The notes: generated by a model not told the origin, from the sequence alone. Shown: positions 45,334 to 54,849, counted from the first letter of the stretch. The stretch is DNA of 64,000 nucleotides from Streptomyces hyderabadensis (GCF_020404845.1 NZ_JAIOJZ010000004.1:165990-229989); one strand, 5' to 3'. A program made the numbers and translations.

Positions 45334-46668
45334 ATGAGTATTACGGCCTACGGCTCCTACGCACGTCAGCTTGAGACGCTCGTAACCGATGTGGCCGCGG
45401 GCCACTGGCGACGCGTGGCGGACGACGTGACGCATGCCCTCAATGGCCAAGCGTCGGGGGAACTGCGCCGCATAGTCTCCCGAGCCGATCGCCGCGCCAC
45501 CGGATCCTTCTTCACCACAGGCGGAGTGCGGCAGTCATACGAGGAACTGCTGTCCCGCAACGGGGCATCCGAGCGGACGCCAGTGATCTGGGACCCCACC
45601 TGTGGCGCTGGGGATCTGCTCCTCGCCGGTACCGCACAGTTCCGACTCGGGGCGACGCCTGCGGAGACGCTCACGCTGTGGAACCGCCGGGTCAGGGGCC
45701 ACGACCTGCACGATCCCTTCGTGTCCGTGACGCGCATGCGGCTGGTCCTGGCGCTACTAGAACGTCACCGGGCTGTCGGATCCGATGCTCCTCTCATGGA
45801 GCACCGGTGGCGCACCGCCTTCCCTCGGGTACAGGTCGGCGACGGCCTGCAGGCGTTGCGCGAAGTGTCCGATGCCCGTGGATTCGCAGGGCGATTGCTC
45901 TTGAACCCACCCTACGGAACGGATGCGGCTCCCCCTGGTTGTACATGGTCGACGGGCAGGACCTCCTTGGCGGCGACGTTCACCGCTCAGGCGACAGCCG
46001 CGATGGCCTCGGGCGGAAGGCTCTTTGCCGTCCTGCCCGACGTGTTGCGCAGCGGCAGCCGCTACCGAACCTGGCGGGACTGGATCGCCGAGCGGATGGA
46101 ATTGGAGGAGATCCACCCGCACGGCCTCTTCGACAACTACACCGACGTTGATGTCTTCCTCCTCTCCGCTCGACGGAGAACCAGGGGCCACTCTGGCCCG
46201 GTTGCTTGGTGGCCGTCGTCCGCCCTCGCCTCCGACCGTGTCATAGGTGACCATTTTCGTGTCGGAGTCGGCCCTGTCGTCGACAACCGAGACCCTCACG
46301 ACGGACCAGTGGTTCCCTATCTCACGGCGAAGGAACTGCCGGGCCAAGGTGAGACGGGGCTTCCACAGCGCAAGCGCCGCTTCGGTGGGCGCTTGCTCGA
46401 TCCTCCCTTCGTGGTCATACGCCGTACGTCCCGGCCAGGGCAAGGGGCCAAAGGAGGCGCCCGTGGAACAGGGGTTCTCATTCAAGGTGATCGGCCGGTG
46501 GCCGTGGACAACCACCTGATCGTGGCGGAGCCGCTGACAGGTGGCGTGGCACGCTGCCGAGAGCTGCTGGAAGTGCTGGACGGACCCAAAGTCGTCCACT
46601 GGCTCGACGAGCGCATTCGCTGCCGCCATCTGACCGTCACTGTCGTCCGATCACTCCCTTGGGGCTGA
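45334..46668 (+). CDS. N6-adenine DNA methyltransferase-like protein
   Basis: 444 aa from ATG 45334, with AGGAGGGG upstream; there is a longer in-frame start at 45289. Motif order is that of gamma-class N6 methyltransferases: GSFFTTGG (motif X, ~57-64), DPTCGAG (motif I, 87-93), NPPYGT (motif IV, 191-196). The C-terminal ~230 residues look like a target-recognition region. No restriction endonuclease is encoded beside it. It could mark self DNA for the kinase/hydrolase set, or be a solitary methylase. It lies 120 bp after the hydrolase gene. Confidence 0.85.
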   Translation: MSITAYGSYARQLETLVTDVAAGHWRRVADDVTHALNGQASGELRRIVSRADRRATGSFFTTGGVRQSYEELLSRNGASERTPVIWDPTCGAGDLLLAGTAQFRLGATPAETLTLWNRRVRGHDLHDPFVSVTRMRLVLALLERHRAVGSDAPLMEHRWRTAFPRVQVGDGLQALREVSDARGFAGRLLLNPPYGTDAAPPGCTWSTGRTSLAATFTAQATAAMASGGRLFAVLPDVLRSGSRYRTWRDWIAERMELEEIHPHGLFDNYTDVDVFLLSARRRTRGHSGPVAWWPSSALASDRVIGDHFRVGVGPVVDNRDPHDGPVVPYLTAKELPGQGETGLPQRKRRFGGRLLDPPFVVIRRTSRPGQGAKGGARGTGVLIQGDRPVAVDNHLIVAEPLTGGVARCRELLEVLDGPKVVHWLDERIRCRHLTVTVVRSLPWG

Positions 46669-46924
46669 CCTGCACAACGGTAGGCGACGTGAGGGACGAT
46701 CGGGCCCAGACAGGATGATCGGGTGCGACGCGACTGCGAGGCGACAGCGAGGACAAGTCCTTGATCACGGAGACAATGCCGAGCCGACATCGGTCCGCAC
46801 ACAGTCCGCAGAACACCCGCTCAAGACAGTCGCACCCCATCGCCACCCATCACCAAAAGGCCAGGTCAGCGACCTGCGGCCACCATCACCGCAGGTCACC
46901 GACCCGGCCCACTACTAGGAGACC
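46669..46924. other. Right end of the island, no gene recognised
   Basis: 256 bp between the methyltransferase stop and attR. Short reading frames look like noise. No terminator-like hairpin was noted before attR. Confidence 0.4.
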
Positions 46925-46940
46925 GACCAAGAAGGCCTGA
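46925..46940 (+). other. attR-like site: displaced copy of the sodN 3' end
   Basis: GACCAAGAAGGCCTGA. It matches the sodN end at 34198-34213 except one base (GCC versus GCT before TGA). ACC AAG AAG GCC TGA encodes the TKKA-stop expected for sodN, so this is probably the ancestral gene end pushed aside by the insertion. Confidence 0.7.
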
Positions 46941-46998
46941 CGGAGGTCAGCATCCCGGGGCCGGCGATCGGTGCACCATCGCAGGCCGCAGGACAGCC

Positions 46999-47035
46999 CG
47001 AAGGGGCCCGGCCGCATCCCGGCCGGGCCCCTTCG
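46999..47035. terminator. Strong bidirectional hairpin, probably the original sodN terminator
   Basis: Perfect 16-bp stem (CGAAGGGGCCCGGCCG / CGGCCGGGCCCCTTCG) with a 5-nt loop. It lies 58 bp after the attR copy of the sodN end and just after the stop of the convergent DHFR-like gene. It probably once ended both transcripts. Confidence 0.8.
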
Positions 47036-47049
47036 GCGTTCCCGCGGCC

Positions 47050-47634
47050 TCAGCGCTTGCGGTGGTACGTCCGCACCACGACGCCGTTGCCGAAGGTCCG
47101 CACCTCGTCCGCCACGAACTCGGAGACCGCGAAGCCGGAGGCGAACATCGGCATGCCGGTGCCGAGCACCACCGGATAGGTCTTGACCACCAGTTCGTCG
47201 ACCTCGTCGACCAGTTCACCCGCGACGGCCGACCCGCCGCACAGGTAGATGTCGAAGGCACTGTCCTCCGCCTTCAACTTCCTCACCCTGCCGACCAGAT
47301 CGGTCGAGACGATCTCGACGTTCGGGTCGGGCGACTCGGTGAGCGTGCGCGAGGCCACGTATTCGCGCAGATGCGCGTAAGGGCTGGTGACGCCCTCCTT
47401 GAGAGCCAGCTCGTAGCTGCCCCTCCCCTGCACGATCGTGTCGAACCGTTTGTTCGGCAGATCGTCGAGACCGAGCGCCCGGCGGCCCTGGGTGGCCATC
47501 GTCTCCGGGTACTCCGCCTTCAGGAACTCCAGGAACTCCTCGTCGACGAACGGGTACATGAACGACGCGTCGCCGTCCGGACCGCCGATGAAACCGTCGA
47601 TCGAGCAGGCGATGAAGTACGTGAGTTTGCGCAA
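47050..47634 (-). CDS. Dihydrofolate reductase-fold protein (RibD C-domain-like)
   Basis: 194 aa. TTG 47634 starts LRKLTYFIACSIDGFIGG and has GAAGGGGAG upstream; an ATG at 47679 gives extra unconserved residues. DHFR/RibD-like signatures: FDTIVQGRGSYELAL, AFDIYLCGGSAVAGEL, KTYPVVLGTGMPMF. These are NADPH-dependent reductases of unknown substrate in actinobacteria, not the essential FolA. An inverted repeat lies just upstream. Confidence 0.85.
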   Translation of the reverse strand: MRKLTYFIACSIDGFIGGPDGDASFMYPFVDEEFLEFLKAEYPETMATQGRRALGLDDLPNKRFDTIVQGRGSYELALKEGVTSPYAHLREYVASRTLTESPDPNVEIVSTDLVGRVRKLKAEDSAFDIYLCGGSAVAGELVDEVDELVVKTYPVVLGTGMPMFASGFAVSEFVADEVRTFGNGVVVRTYHRKR

Positions 47635-47654
47635 GCCGGTCTCCCCTTCACTTT

Positions 47655-47690
47655 GACCACTACGATCACAGTACTCCATACGTAGTGGTC
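47655..47690. promoter_or_regulatory. Inverted repeat upstream of the DHFR-like gene
   Basis: Arms GACCACTACG (47655-47664) and CGTAGTGGTC (47681-47690), perfect over 10 bp with a 16-bp spacer, 21 bp before the TTG start. It looks like an operator for a dimeric repressor; the regulator is unknown. Confidence 0.55.
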
Positions 47691-47708
47691 CGGGCAGGGA
47701 TTATGCGA

Positions 47709-48323
47709 TCACCGGGTCGCCGGCTCTCGCCACATCGGCCACATCCGGGGGCCGTCCGGTAGGTCCAGGACCCGGGCCGTGCACTCGAAACCGAGGCGCT
47801 CGTACAGCACCTTGCCGCGGGCGCTGCTCGCCTCCAGATAGGCGGGCAGTCCCTCACGGTCGCAGCGGTCGAGGACGTTCTCGATCAGCGCGGTGCCCAG
47901 CCCTTCGCCCTGCCGCCCGGGGACCACGCCGATCATCCACAGGTATTCGTGCGCCCGGCCGGTGGGGTGGATGCCGTCCGTGAGCCGGGCTATCAGCTCC
48001 ACGCGCTCGTTCTCCGGGTCGACGGCCTCGCGGATCCGCGCGGGAACGTCCTCGGTGTCCTCGGCCGGCTCGGCGGCCGCCTGCCCGTCCGCCGGGACGG
48101 ACAGCCACAGCGCGCACGCGGCGCCGTCCTCGGTGAGGTCGATGCGGCCGTCGGCGAAGACGGCGTCGGCGAACGCGGCCATCAGCCGGTGGTGCGTCCG
48201 GCGCCGGTACTCCTCGCCGGGGAAGACCCAGCTGCTCACCGGATCGTCCTGGAAGGCCTCGTCCAGCAAGCGGACGACCAGATCCCGGTCGCCCTCCTCC
48301 GCCGTCCGGATCACCACACCCAT
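47709..48323 (-). CDS. GNAT family N-acetyltransferase
   Basis: 204 aa. The acetyl-CoA loop is VVPGRQGEGLGTALIENVL, with a preceding beta strand HEYLWMIGV and the distal AYLEASSARGKVLYERLGF. A single GNAT domain; acceptor substrate unknown. It lies on the same strand as the DHFR-like gene, about 75 bp upstream of it. Confidence 0.9.
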   Translation of the reverse strand: MGVVIRTAEEGDRDLVVRLLDEAFQDDPVSSWVFPGEEYRRRTHHRLMAAFADAVFADGRIDLTEDGAACALWLSVPADGQAAAEPAEDTEDVPARIREAVDPENERVELIARLTDGIHPTGRAHEYLWMIGVVPGRQGEGLGTALIENVLDRCDREGLPAYLEASSARGKVLYERLGFECTARVLDLPDGPRMWPMWREPATR

Positions 48324-48550
48324 GCCTCGCCCCTTCGACTCGACACCACCGACTCAACACCGTTCGTTTGTACGGCGGTTGAGCCTATCCGGTGAGCCGC
48401 GGGCCCAGAGGGACGAAAGAGGCGGGCCCCGCACACCGTGGGGAAGTGCGGGACCCGCCGGACCGGAGCCGTCGGCGGTGCGGCCGTACGTCGGTCAGGT
48501 GCCGTACGGCCCTGCACGGGCTCCGGGGTCTTGCGTGGTGGCGCTCGGGC

Positions 48551-49711
48551 TCAGGTGCTGCGCCGGGTCACGAACTCGGCCAGCGCGAGCAGGCCGCCCG
48601 CCGCCTCCGGCTCGGGCACGGCACGGGCCAGCTCCTGCATGGCCCTCGCCATCCGGTCGGCCGCCTGGGCCTGCGCCCAGTCCCGGCCGCCGGCCCGCTC
48701 CACGGCCAGGGCGGTGCGCTCCAGATCCTCCTTCTCCTCGTCGTACGGTGCCGCGTACAGCTCGGCCAGTTCGACGGCGGCCGGGGTACCGGAGGTGAGG
48801 GCGGCGACCACCGGCAGCGACTTCTTGCGGGCGGCCAGGTCCGCACCGGCCGGCTTGCCGGTGTGGCGAGGGTCGCCCCATATGCCGATGACGTCGTCGA
48901 TGAGCTGGAAGGCCAGCCCGGCCTCACGGCCGAAGGCGTCCAGCGCCTCGACGTCCTCCACGGCCGCTCCCGCGTACAGCGCGCCGAGGGCACAGGCGCA
49001 GCCCAGCAGGGCACCCGTCTTGGCCTCGGCCATGGCGAGCGTCTCGTCGAGCGTGACCTCGCCCGGCGGACGCCGCTCCATGGCCGTGTCCGCGTGCTGG
49101 CCCTCGCACAGCTCCATGACGCAGTCGGCGAGCCGGGTGGCCGCCGCCGCGGACGCCGGGTGCGGGTCCGCGGCGAGCAGCCGCAGGGCGAGCGCCTGGA
49201 GGGCGTCCCCGGCGAGGATCGCGTCGGCGTCGCCGAACACGGTCCACGCGGTCGGCCGGTGACGGCGGGTGGTGTCCCGGTCCATCACGTCGTCGTGCAG
49301 CAGGGTGAAGTTGTGGACCAGCTCCACCGCCGCGGCGGCCCGGCCGGCCGCCGCGCGGGCCGACTGCCCGCCGAGCGCGGTCGCCGCCGTGAGGACGAGG
49401 GCGGGGCGGATCGCCTTGCCCGCGTTGCCCGCCGCGGGCGTGCCGTCCGCGTGCTGCCAGCCGAAGTGGTAGAGCGCGATCCGGCGCATCGACTCGGGCA
49501 GTGAAGCGATGGCGGCCCGCAGTTCGGGGTCGACCGACGCCCGTGACTCACTCAGGAGCACGGCTGCCTCGTGCCCTTCCGCCACCGGACGTCCCTGCCC
49601 GTCGGTGGACTCCCCCGGTTCCTTCTCGCGCTGTGTGCCGATGGGCCCGTGCCTTTCCGGCGTTCCGGTGGGACGGCGCGTCACGGTGCCGCCGCGCCGG
49701 GTCTCCGTCAT
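48551..49711 (-). CDS. Polyprenyl diphosphate synthase, encapsulin cargo type
   Basis: 386 aa. Both aspartate-rich motifs are present: LLHDDVMDRDT (first) and FQLIDDVIGIWGD (second), with KAIRPALVL. The enzyme condenses isopentenyl units into prenyl diphosphates. The first ~80 residues are low in hydrophobics and rich in Gly/Pro/Thr/Glu, as expected for a disordered cargo-loading segment. The family 2B encapsulin gene lies 85 bp upstream on the same strand, and such pairs are known nanocompartment-cargo operons. Product chain length cannot be read. Confidence 0.88.
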   Translation of the reverse strand: MTETRRGGTVTRRPTGTPERHGPIGTQREKEPGESTDGQGRPVAEGHEAAVLLSESRASVDPELRAAIASLPESMRRIALYHFGWQHADGTPAAGNAGKAIRPALVLTAATALGGQSARAAAGRAAAAVELVHNFTLLHDDVMDRDTTRRHRPTAWTVFGDADAILAGDALQALALRLLAADPHPASAAAATRLADCVMELCEGQHADTAMERRPPGEVTLDETLAMAEAKTGALLGCACALGALYAGAAVEDVEALDAFGREAGLAFQLIDDVIGIWGDPRHTGKPAGADLAARKKSLPVVAALTSGTPAAVELAELYAAPYDEEKEDLERTALAVERAGGRDWAQAQAADRMARAMQELARAVPEPEAAGGLLALAEFVTRRST

Positions 49712-49796
49712 GGACTCACCCTCCCCCTCGGCCCGTCCGTACCCCGGGGGTGTACCCGCCTGGGAGGGCGGGAACACGGCGTTCGGGGCAGTGACG

Positions 49797-51203
49797 TCAC
49801 CGCCAGCGGCCGATCTCGACGTTCTCCAGGACGCCGAGCGCGTCCGGCACCAGGACCGCCGCCGAGTAGTAGGCCGTGACCAGGTACTTGATGACGGCCT
49901 GCTCGTTGATGCCCATGAAGCGCACCGACAGGCTCGGCTCGATCTCGTCCGGGATGCCGGTGGCCCGCAGACCGATGACGCCCTGGTCCTGCTCGCCGGT
50001 ACGCATCGCGATGATCGAGGACGTACGGGCCTCGGTGACCGGGATCTTGTTGCACGGGTAGATGGGCACACCGCGCCAGGTCGGGATGCGGTTGCCGGCG
50101 ACGTCGATCGTCTCGGGGACGAGACCGCGCTTGTTCAGCTCGCGGCCGATGGCGGCGATGGCGCGCGGGTGTGCGAGGAGCAGCTTGGTGCCGCGCCGGC
50201 GGCTCAGCAGCTCGTCGAGGTCGTCCGGACCGGGCACGCCGTCGTGCGGCTGGATGCGCTGGTCGTACTCGCAGTTGTGCAGCAGGCCGAACTCACGGTT
50301 GTTGATGAGTTCGTGCTCCTGACGCTCCTTCAGGGCCTCGACCGTCAGCCGGATCTGCTGCTCGGTCTGGTTCATCGGCTGGTTGTACAGGTCGGCCACG
50401 CGCGAGTGGATGCGCAGCACGGTCTGGGCGACGCTCAGTTCGTACTCACGGGGCCGGGCCTCGTAGTCGACGAAGGTGTGCGGGATGTCCGGCTCACCGC
50501 TGTGGCCGGCCGCGAGGTCGATCTCCTTCTCACCGTGCTTGTTGGTGCGCTGCTCCGGGATCGAGCGCTGCTGTTCCAGGTGCGCGCGCAGGGAGTCCGC
50601 CCGCTCCGCGACCTGCTCCACCTCCTGGCGGGGCAGCACCAGCACCGTGCAGGCGGTGACCGTGCGGGCGGTGTACTCCCAGATGGCGTCCGCGTCGAGG
50701 AGCGCCTGGTCGCCGAAGTAGGCGCCGTCGGCGAGGACGCCGAGCACCGCGTCGTCGCCGTAGGGGCCGGTGCCGATCTTCTCGATCTTGCCGTGCGCCA
50801 GCAGGTAGACCTCGTCGGCCCGGCCGCCGAACGAGGCGATGACCTCACCGGGGCCGAACTCCCGCTGCTCACAGCGCTGCGCGAGTTCCGACAGGACCTC
50901 GTCGTCCTCGTACGAACGCAGGGCCGGCAGCTCGCCCAGCTCCGCGGGGATGACCTCGACGCGGTCGCCGGTCTTCACGAACGTCACCCGACCGTCGCCG
51001 ACGGCGAAGGTCAGTCGCCGGTTGACCCGGTACGTGCCGCCCTGGACGTCGATCCAGGGGAGCGTGCGCAGCAGCCAGCGCGAGCTGATCTCCTGCATCT
51101 GAGGAACGGACTTGGTGGTGGTGGCCAGGTTCCGCGCGGCCGCCGTGCCGAGGCTCTGCTGCGGCCTGGTCTGCTCGGTGCGGACCTCTTCGCCTACCGA
51201 CAT
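49797..51203 (-). CDS. Family 2B encapsulin shell protein with cyclic nucleotide-binding domain
   Basis: 468 aa. The shell fold (HK97-type) is interrupted by a CRP-like cyclic nucleotide-binding domain (residues ~85-200: [32 protein letters not shown]). C-terminal landmarks are [17 protein letters not shown] and [15 protein letters not shown]. It belongs to the EshA-like group; from memory the S. coelicolor counterpart is SCO5249. ATG 51203 has GGGAGGG upstream. It should self-assemble into a protein compartment around the polyprenyl synthase. The ligand of the nucleotide domain is unproven. The 327-bp divergent region to the amidase gene (51204-51530) shows no further gene. Confidence 0.92.
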   Translation of the reverse strand: MSVGEEVRTEQTRPQQSLGTAAARNLATTTKSVPQMQEISSRWLLRTLPWIDVQGGTYRVNRRLTFAVGDGRVTFVKTGDRVEVIPAELGELPALRSYEDDEVLSELAQRCEQREFGPGEVIASFGGRADEVYLLAHGKIEKIGTGPYGDDAVLGVLADGAYFGDQALLDADAIWEYTARTVTACTVLVLPRQEVEQVAERADSLRAHLEQQRSIPEQRTNKHGEKEIDLAAGHSGEPDIPHTFVDYEARPREYELSVAQTVLRIHSRVADLYNQPMNQTEQQIRLTVEALKERQEHELINNREFGLLHNCEYDQRIQPHDGVPGPDDLDELLSRRRGTKLLLAHPRAIAAIGRELNKRGLVPETIDVAGNRIPTWRGVPIYPCNKIPVTEARTSSIIAMRTGEQDQGVIGLRATGIPDEIEPSLSVRFMGINEQAVIKYLVTAYYSAAVLVPDALGVLENVEIGRWR

Positions 51204-51530
51204 AAGGAATTGCCCTCCCGGTCATGCCGGACGGCTGCGCCCGGCATCGATGTGCATGGACCAGCCTTCCTCACGGAGCGTGCCGGTGCTATTACACGAA
51301 AGAGCGGGAATGGATCACCTGCGGCCGGGGCAGATATGGGGGCTTGTCCGGCGTCTGGGCGACGTGTCACGACTCCGCCTGGCCCTGCCCGACACCCCTG
51401 GCCGGGATGAGATTGTCCGAAACGATTCGCACACCGGCCGAGCAAGTAATAGGAGGCGATCCGTTTCGGTACAAGCTCCGTACGAGGCGGCCGCGTCGGG
51501 CGGTCGTCGCGCAGCGTGAAGGAGCCGGCC

Positions 51531-52121
51531 GTGGCCTCACCCATGTCCGCGAGCAGTTTCCTCAAGGCACTGAAGGCGGAGGGCCTCACCGTCGTCGAGG
51601 TCGGCGACTGGCGGGACCACAACCGCAACCACAAGGGCGCCTGGGGCCCCGTGCACGGGGTGATGATCCACCACACCGTGACCCGGGGCAGCGCGCGGAC
51701 CGTGGACATCTGCCGCAAGGGCTACGCGGGCCTGCCCGGCCCCCTGTGCCACGGCGTGATCACCAAGGACGGCCGCGTGCACCTGGTCGGCTACGGCAGG
51801 GCCAACCACGCCGGTCTCGGCGACGACGACGTCCTGCGCGCCGTCATCGCGGAGAAGGCCCTGCCCCGGGACAACGAGGCGAACACCGACGGCAACCGGC
51901 ACTTCTACGGCTTCGAGTGCGAGAACCTCGGCGACGGCGACGACCCCTGGCCTGCGGCCCAGCTGGAGGCGATCGAGCGGGCCGCCGCGGCCGTGTGCCG
52001 CCACCACGGCTGGAACGAGCGGTCCGTCATCGGACACCTGGAGTGGCAGCCCGGCAAGGTGGACCCGCGCGGCTTCACGATGACGTCGATGCGGGAGCGC
52101 ATCCGCGACCGGCTGAAGTGA
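51531..52121 (+). CDS. N-acetylmuramoyl-L-alanine amidase (amidase_2 / PGRP fold)
   Basis: 196 aa from GTG 51531, with AAGGAG 6 bp upstream; GTG 51516 is an alternative. The zinc amidase signature GVMIHHTVTRGSART is followed by CHGVITKDGRVHLVGYGRANHAG and VIGHLEW. It cleaves the stem-peptide amide of peptidoglycan. No signal peptide is evident, so it may be exported another way or be phage-derived. From 52122 to 52295 a GAGCGGAGGGATCCGCGGG repeat occupies the intergenic space. Confidence 0.88.
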   Translation: MASPMSASSFLKALKAEGLTVVEVGDWRDHNRNHKGAWGPVHGVMIHHTVTRGSARTVDICRKGYAGLPGPLCHGVITKDGRVHLVGYGRANHAGLGDDDVLRAVIAEKALPRDNEANTDGNRHFYGFECENLGDGDDPWPAAQLEAIERAAAAVCRHHGWNERSVIGHLEWQPGKVDPRGFTMTSMRERIRDRLK

Positions 52122-52295
52122 CCCCGGGCCGAGCGGAGGGATCCGCGGGCGAGCGGAGGGATCCGCGGGCCGAGCGCATCGACCCGTCGACCAGCCGGAG
52201 CGGCCCGCGGGACGGAGGGACCCGGGCCGGGCCGGAGCGGCCCGGGGACCGGTCCGCGGGAGGTGTCCGCCGGGTGGCGGCGCCACAATGACGGG

Positions 52296-53204
52296 GTGAC
52301 CGGCACCGACCCCCGCGACCTCGCCGCCCTGCGGCCCCGTCTGCCCTCTCCCCTGCACGAGGTGAGCGACGGGCGGTTCGAGCGGCACGGCGTCCGGTTG
52401 CTGCTCAAGCGGGACGATCTGATCCACCCCGAGCTGGTCGGCAACAAGTGGCGCAAGCTCGCGCCGGTCCTCGCCACGGCGGGCGGTCGTGCCGTCGTCA
52501 CGTTCGGCGGCGCCTACTCCAACCACCTGCGGGCCGCGGCCGCCGCGGGCCGGCTGCTCGGGCTGCCCACGGTGGGCGTGGTCCGCGGCCAGGAGCTGGC
52601 CGACCGTCCGCTCAACCCCTCACTGGCCCGGTGCGCCGCCGACGGGATGCGGCTGCACTTCGTCGACCGCTCGACGTACCGGCGCAAGTCCGAACCGGAC
52701 ACGCTGGCGGCTCTCCTGCGGGCGGTGGACGCCGAGGGCGCCGTCGTCGTCCCCGAGGGCGGCAGCAACGCGGAGGCGGTCCGCGGCTGCCGCGCCCTGG
52801 GCGAGGAGCTGGGCGAACACGCCGACGTGGCCGCCGTCGCCTGCGGCACCGGCGGCACGCTCGCGGGCCTGGCCGCCGGGCTGCCCCGGGGGCGGCGGAC
52901 CCTCGGCATACCCGTGCTCAGGGGCGGCTTCCTGGAGGGCGACATACGGCGGCTCCAGGAACGCGCGTTCGGCGGGCCGCGCGGCGCCTGGAGCCTGGAC
53001 GACCGCTTCCACCACGGCGGCTACGCCCGCACCACACCCGCGCTGGACGCCTTCGCGGAGGACTTCGAACACCGCCACGGCCTCCCCGTGGAGCGCGTCT
53101 ACGTCGCCAAGCTGCTGTACGCCCTGCTCGCGCTCACGGAGGAGGGCGCCTTCCCGCGCGGGACGGCCCTGGCGGCGGTCGTCACCGGCCGCCCCTTCCC
53201 CTGA
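52296..53204 (+). CDS. PLP-dependent ACC deaminase / D-cysteine desulfhydrase family enzyme
   Basis: 302 aa, GTG start. The PLP lysine lies in LVGNKWRKL, the substrate loop is FGGAYSNHLRAAAAAG, and the phosphate-binding stretch is ACGTGGTLAGL. Fold type II. Members deaminate aminocyclopropane-carboxylate or desulfhydrate D-cysteine; the two activities cannot be told apart here. It is convergent with the antiporter gene. Confidence 0.87.
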   Translation: MTGTDPRDLAALRPRLPSPLHEVSDGRFERHGVRLLLKRDDLIHPELVGNKWRKLAPVLATAGGRAVVTFGGAYSNHLRAAAAAGRLLGLPTVGVVRGQELADRPLNPSLARCAADGMRLHFVDRSTYRRKSEPDTLAALLRAVDAEGAVVVPEGGSNAEAVRGCRALGEELGEHADVAAVACGTGGTLAGLAAGLPRGRRTLGIPVLRGGFLEGDIRRLQERAFGGPRGAWSLDDRFHHGGYARTTPALDAFAEDFEHRHGLPVERVYVAKLLYALLALTEEGAFPRGTALAAVVTGRPFP

Positions 53205-53256
53205 GCCGGTCCGGGGCACCCCGCACCGACGCGCACACACGCGCGTGCCGGCCCGC

Positions 53257-54849
53257 TCACGTCGTCTCCCGGTACGCGGCGGCCTCCTCCAGGTCGAGCC
53301 GGCGCAGCAGGGTCCGGAGCATCTCGTCGTCGATGTAGCGGCCGTCCCGCAGCCGGACGAAGACCTCGCGCTCGGCGCTGATCATCTCCCGGGAGAGCCG
53401 CCGGTAGGTGTCGTCGACGGTCTCACCGGTGACGGGATTGACCTGGCCGAGCCGTTCCCAGACGGCGTTGCGGCGGCGCTCCAGGACCATGCGGAGGCGG
53501 TCGGCGAGCGGCGCCGGCAGGGCGTTGCGCTCGTCGGCCAGCAGCTCGTCCAGGCGCAGCTCCGCGGCCCGCGAGGCCTGCGCCTGCGCGTTGGCCTCCG
53601 CCAGCGTCTCGGCCTGCACGTCGTGTGCGGGGAACTTCAGCAGGCGGATCAGCGGCGGCAGGCTGACGCCCTGGACCACCAGCGTGCCGATGACGGTCGT
53701 GAAGGTGAGGAACAGGATGAGGTTGCGCTCGGGAAAGGGCTCGCCGCCGTGCACGGTGAGCGGGATGGAGAAGGCGATGGCCAGGGAGACCACGCCCCGC
53801 ATCCCGGCCCAGCCGATCACGAACGGCCCCTTCCAGGAGAGGTCGCCCTCACGCGCGCGTACCCGTGCCGACAGCCGGGGCAGGAAGGTCGCCGGATACA
53901 CCCACACGAACCTCGCCACGGCCACCACCAGGAAGACGGCGAGGGCGTACCAGGCGGCGTCGATCCCCTCGTACTCCCCCAGGCCCTTGAGGACGACGGG
54001 CAGCTGGAGTCCGATGAGGGCGAACACGGCCGACTCCAGGACGAAGGCGACCATCTTCCACACCGCCTCCTCCTGGAGCCGGGTGGCGAAATCGACCTCC
54101 CACGCGCGGTGTCCGAGATAGAGGGCGACGACGACGACCGCGAGCACCCCGGAGGCGTGCACCTGCTCGGCGACCGCGTAGGCGACGAACGGGATCAGCA
54201 GGGAGAGCGTGTTCTGCAGCAGCGCCTCCCTCAGGTGGGTGCGCAGCCAGTGCAGCGGCACCATCAGGACCAGTCCGACGCCGACGCCGCCCACCGCCGC
54301 GATCAGGAACTCGCCGATCCCGCCGGCCCAGGTCGCGCCCTCGCCGACGGCCGCCGCGAGCGCCACCTTGAAGGCGGTGATGGCGGTGGCGTCGTTCACC
54401 AGGGACTCGCCCTGCAGGATCGTGGTGATCCGGGAGGGCAGCCCCACGCGGCGGGCGACCGCCGTGGCCGCGACGGCGTCCGGGGGCGCCACCACCGCCC
54501 CCAGCACCAGGGCCGCGGTCAGCGGCAGGCCCGGCACGATGAGGTACGCGGCGCAGCCGACGACGAAGGTGGCGAACAGGACGTAGCCCACGGACAGCAG
54601 CGCCACGGGCCGCGCCTGCGCCCGCAGGTCCAGGTACGAGCTGTCGGTGGCGGCCGTGTGGAGCAGCGGGGGCAGCAGGAGCGGCAGCACGATGTGCGGG
54701 TCCAGGGTGTAGTCGGGCACGCCGGGCACGTAGCTCACCGCCAGGCCCGCCGCGACCAGCAGCAGCGGCGCCGGCACCGGCACGCGCCGTCCCGCCGCGG
54801 CGATCGCGGCGCTGCCCGCCACCAGCAGCAGCAGCGGCATCACGTCCAT
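53257..54849 (-). CDS. Na+/H+ antiporter, CPA1 family
   Basis: 530 aa. About 12 hydrophobic segments fill residues 1-400; landmark motifs are VVAPPDAVAATAV, GESLVNDATAITAF and WAGMRGVVSLAIAF. The cytosolic C-terminal tail (~120 residues) is Arg/Glu-rich and helical. It exchanges cations for protons at the cytoplasmic membrane, for pH and salt homeostasis. Full length for the family. Confidence 0.93.
   Translation of the reverse strand: MDVMPLLLLVAGSAAIAAAGRRVPVPAPLLLVAAGLAVSYVPGVPDYTLDPHIVLPLLLPPLLHTAATDSSYLDLRAQARPVALLSVGYVLFATFVVGCAAYLIVPGLPLTAALVLGAVVAPPDAVAATAVARRVGLPSRITTILQGESLVNDATAITAFKVALAAAVGEGATWAGGIGEFLIAAVGGVGVGLVLMVPLHWLRTHLREALLQNTLSLLIPFVAYAVAEQVHASGVLAVVVVALYLGHRAWEVDFATRLQEEAVWKMVAFVLESAVFALIGLQLPVVLKGLGEYEGIDAAWYALAVFLVVAVARFVWVYPATFLPRLSARVRAREGDLSWKGPFVIGWAGMRGVVSLAIAFSIPLTVHGGEPFPERNLILFLTFTTVIGTLVVQGVSLPPLIRLLKFPAHDVQAETLAEANAQAQASRAAELRLDELLADERNALPAPLADRLRMVLERRRNAVWERLGQVNPVTGETVDDTYRRLSREMISAEREVFVRLRDGRYIDDEMLRTLLRRLDLEEAAAYRETT

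Noticed and set aside
46715..46918. 67-codon plus-strand frame at the right end of the island
   Set aside because: No ribosome site, no recognisable motif; composition looks random.
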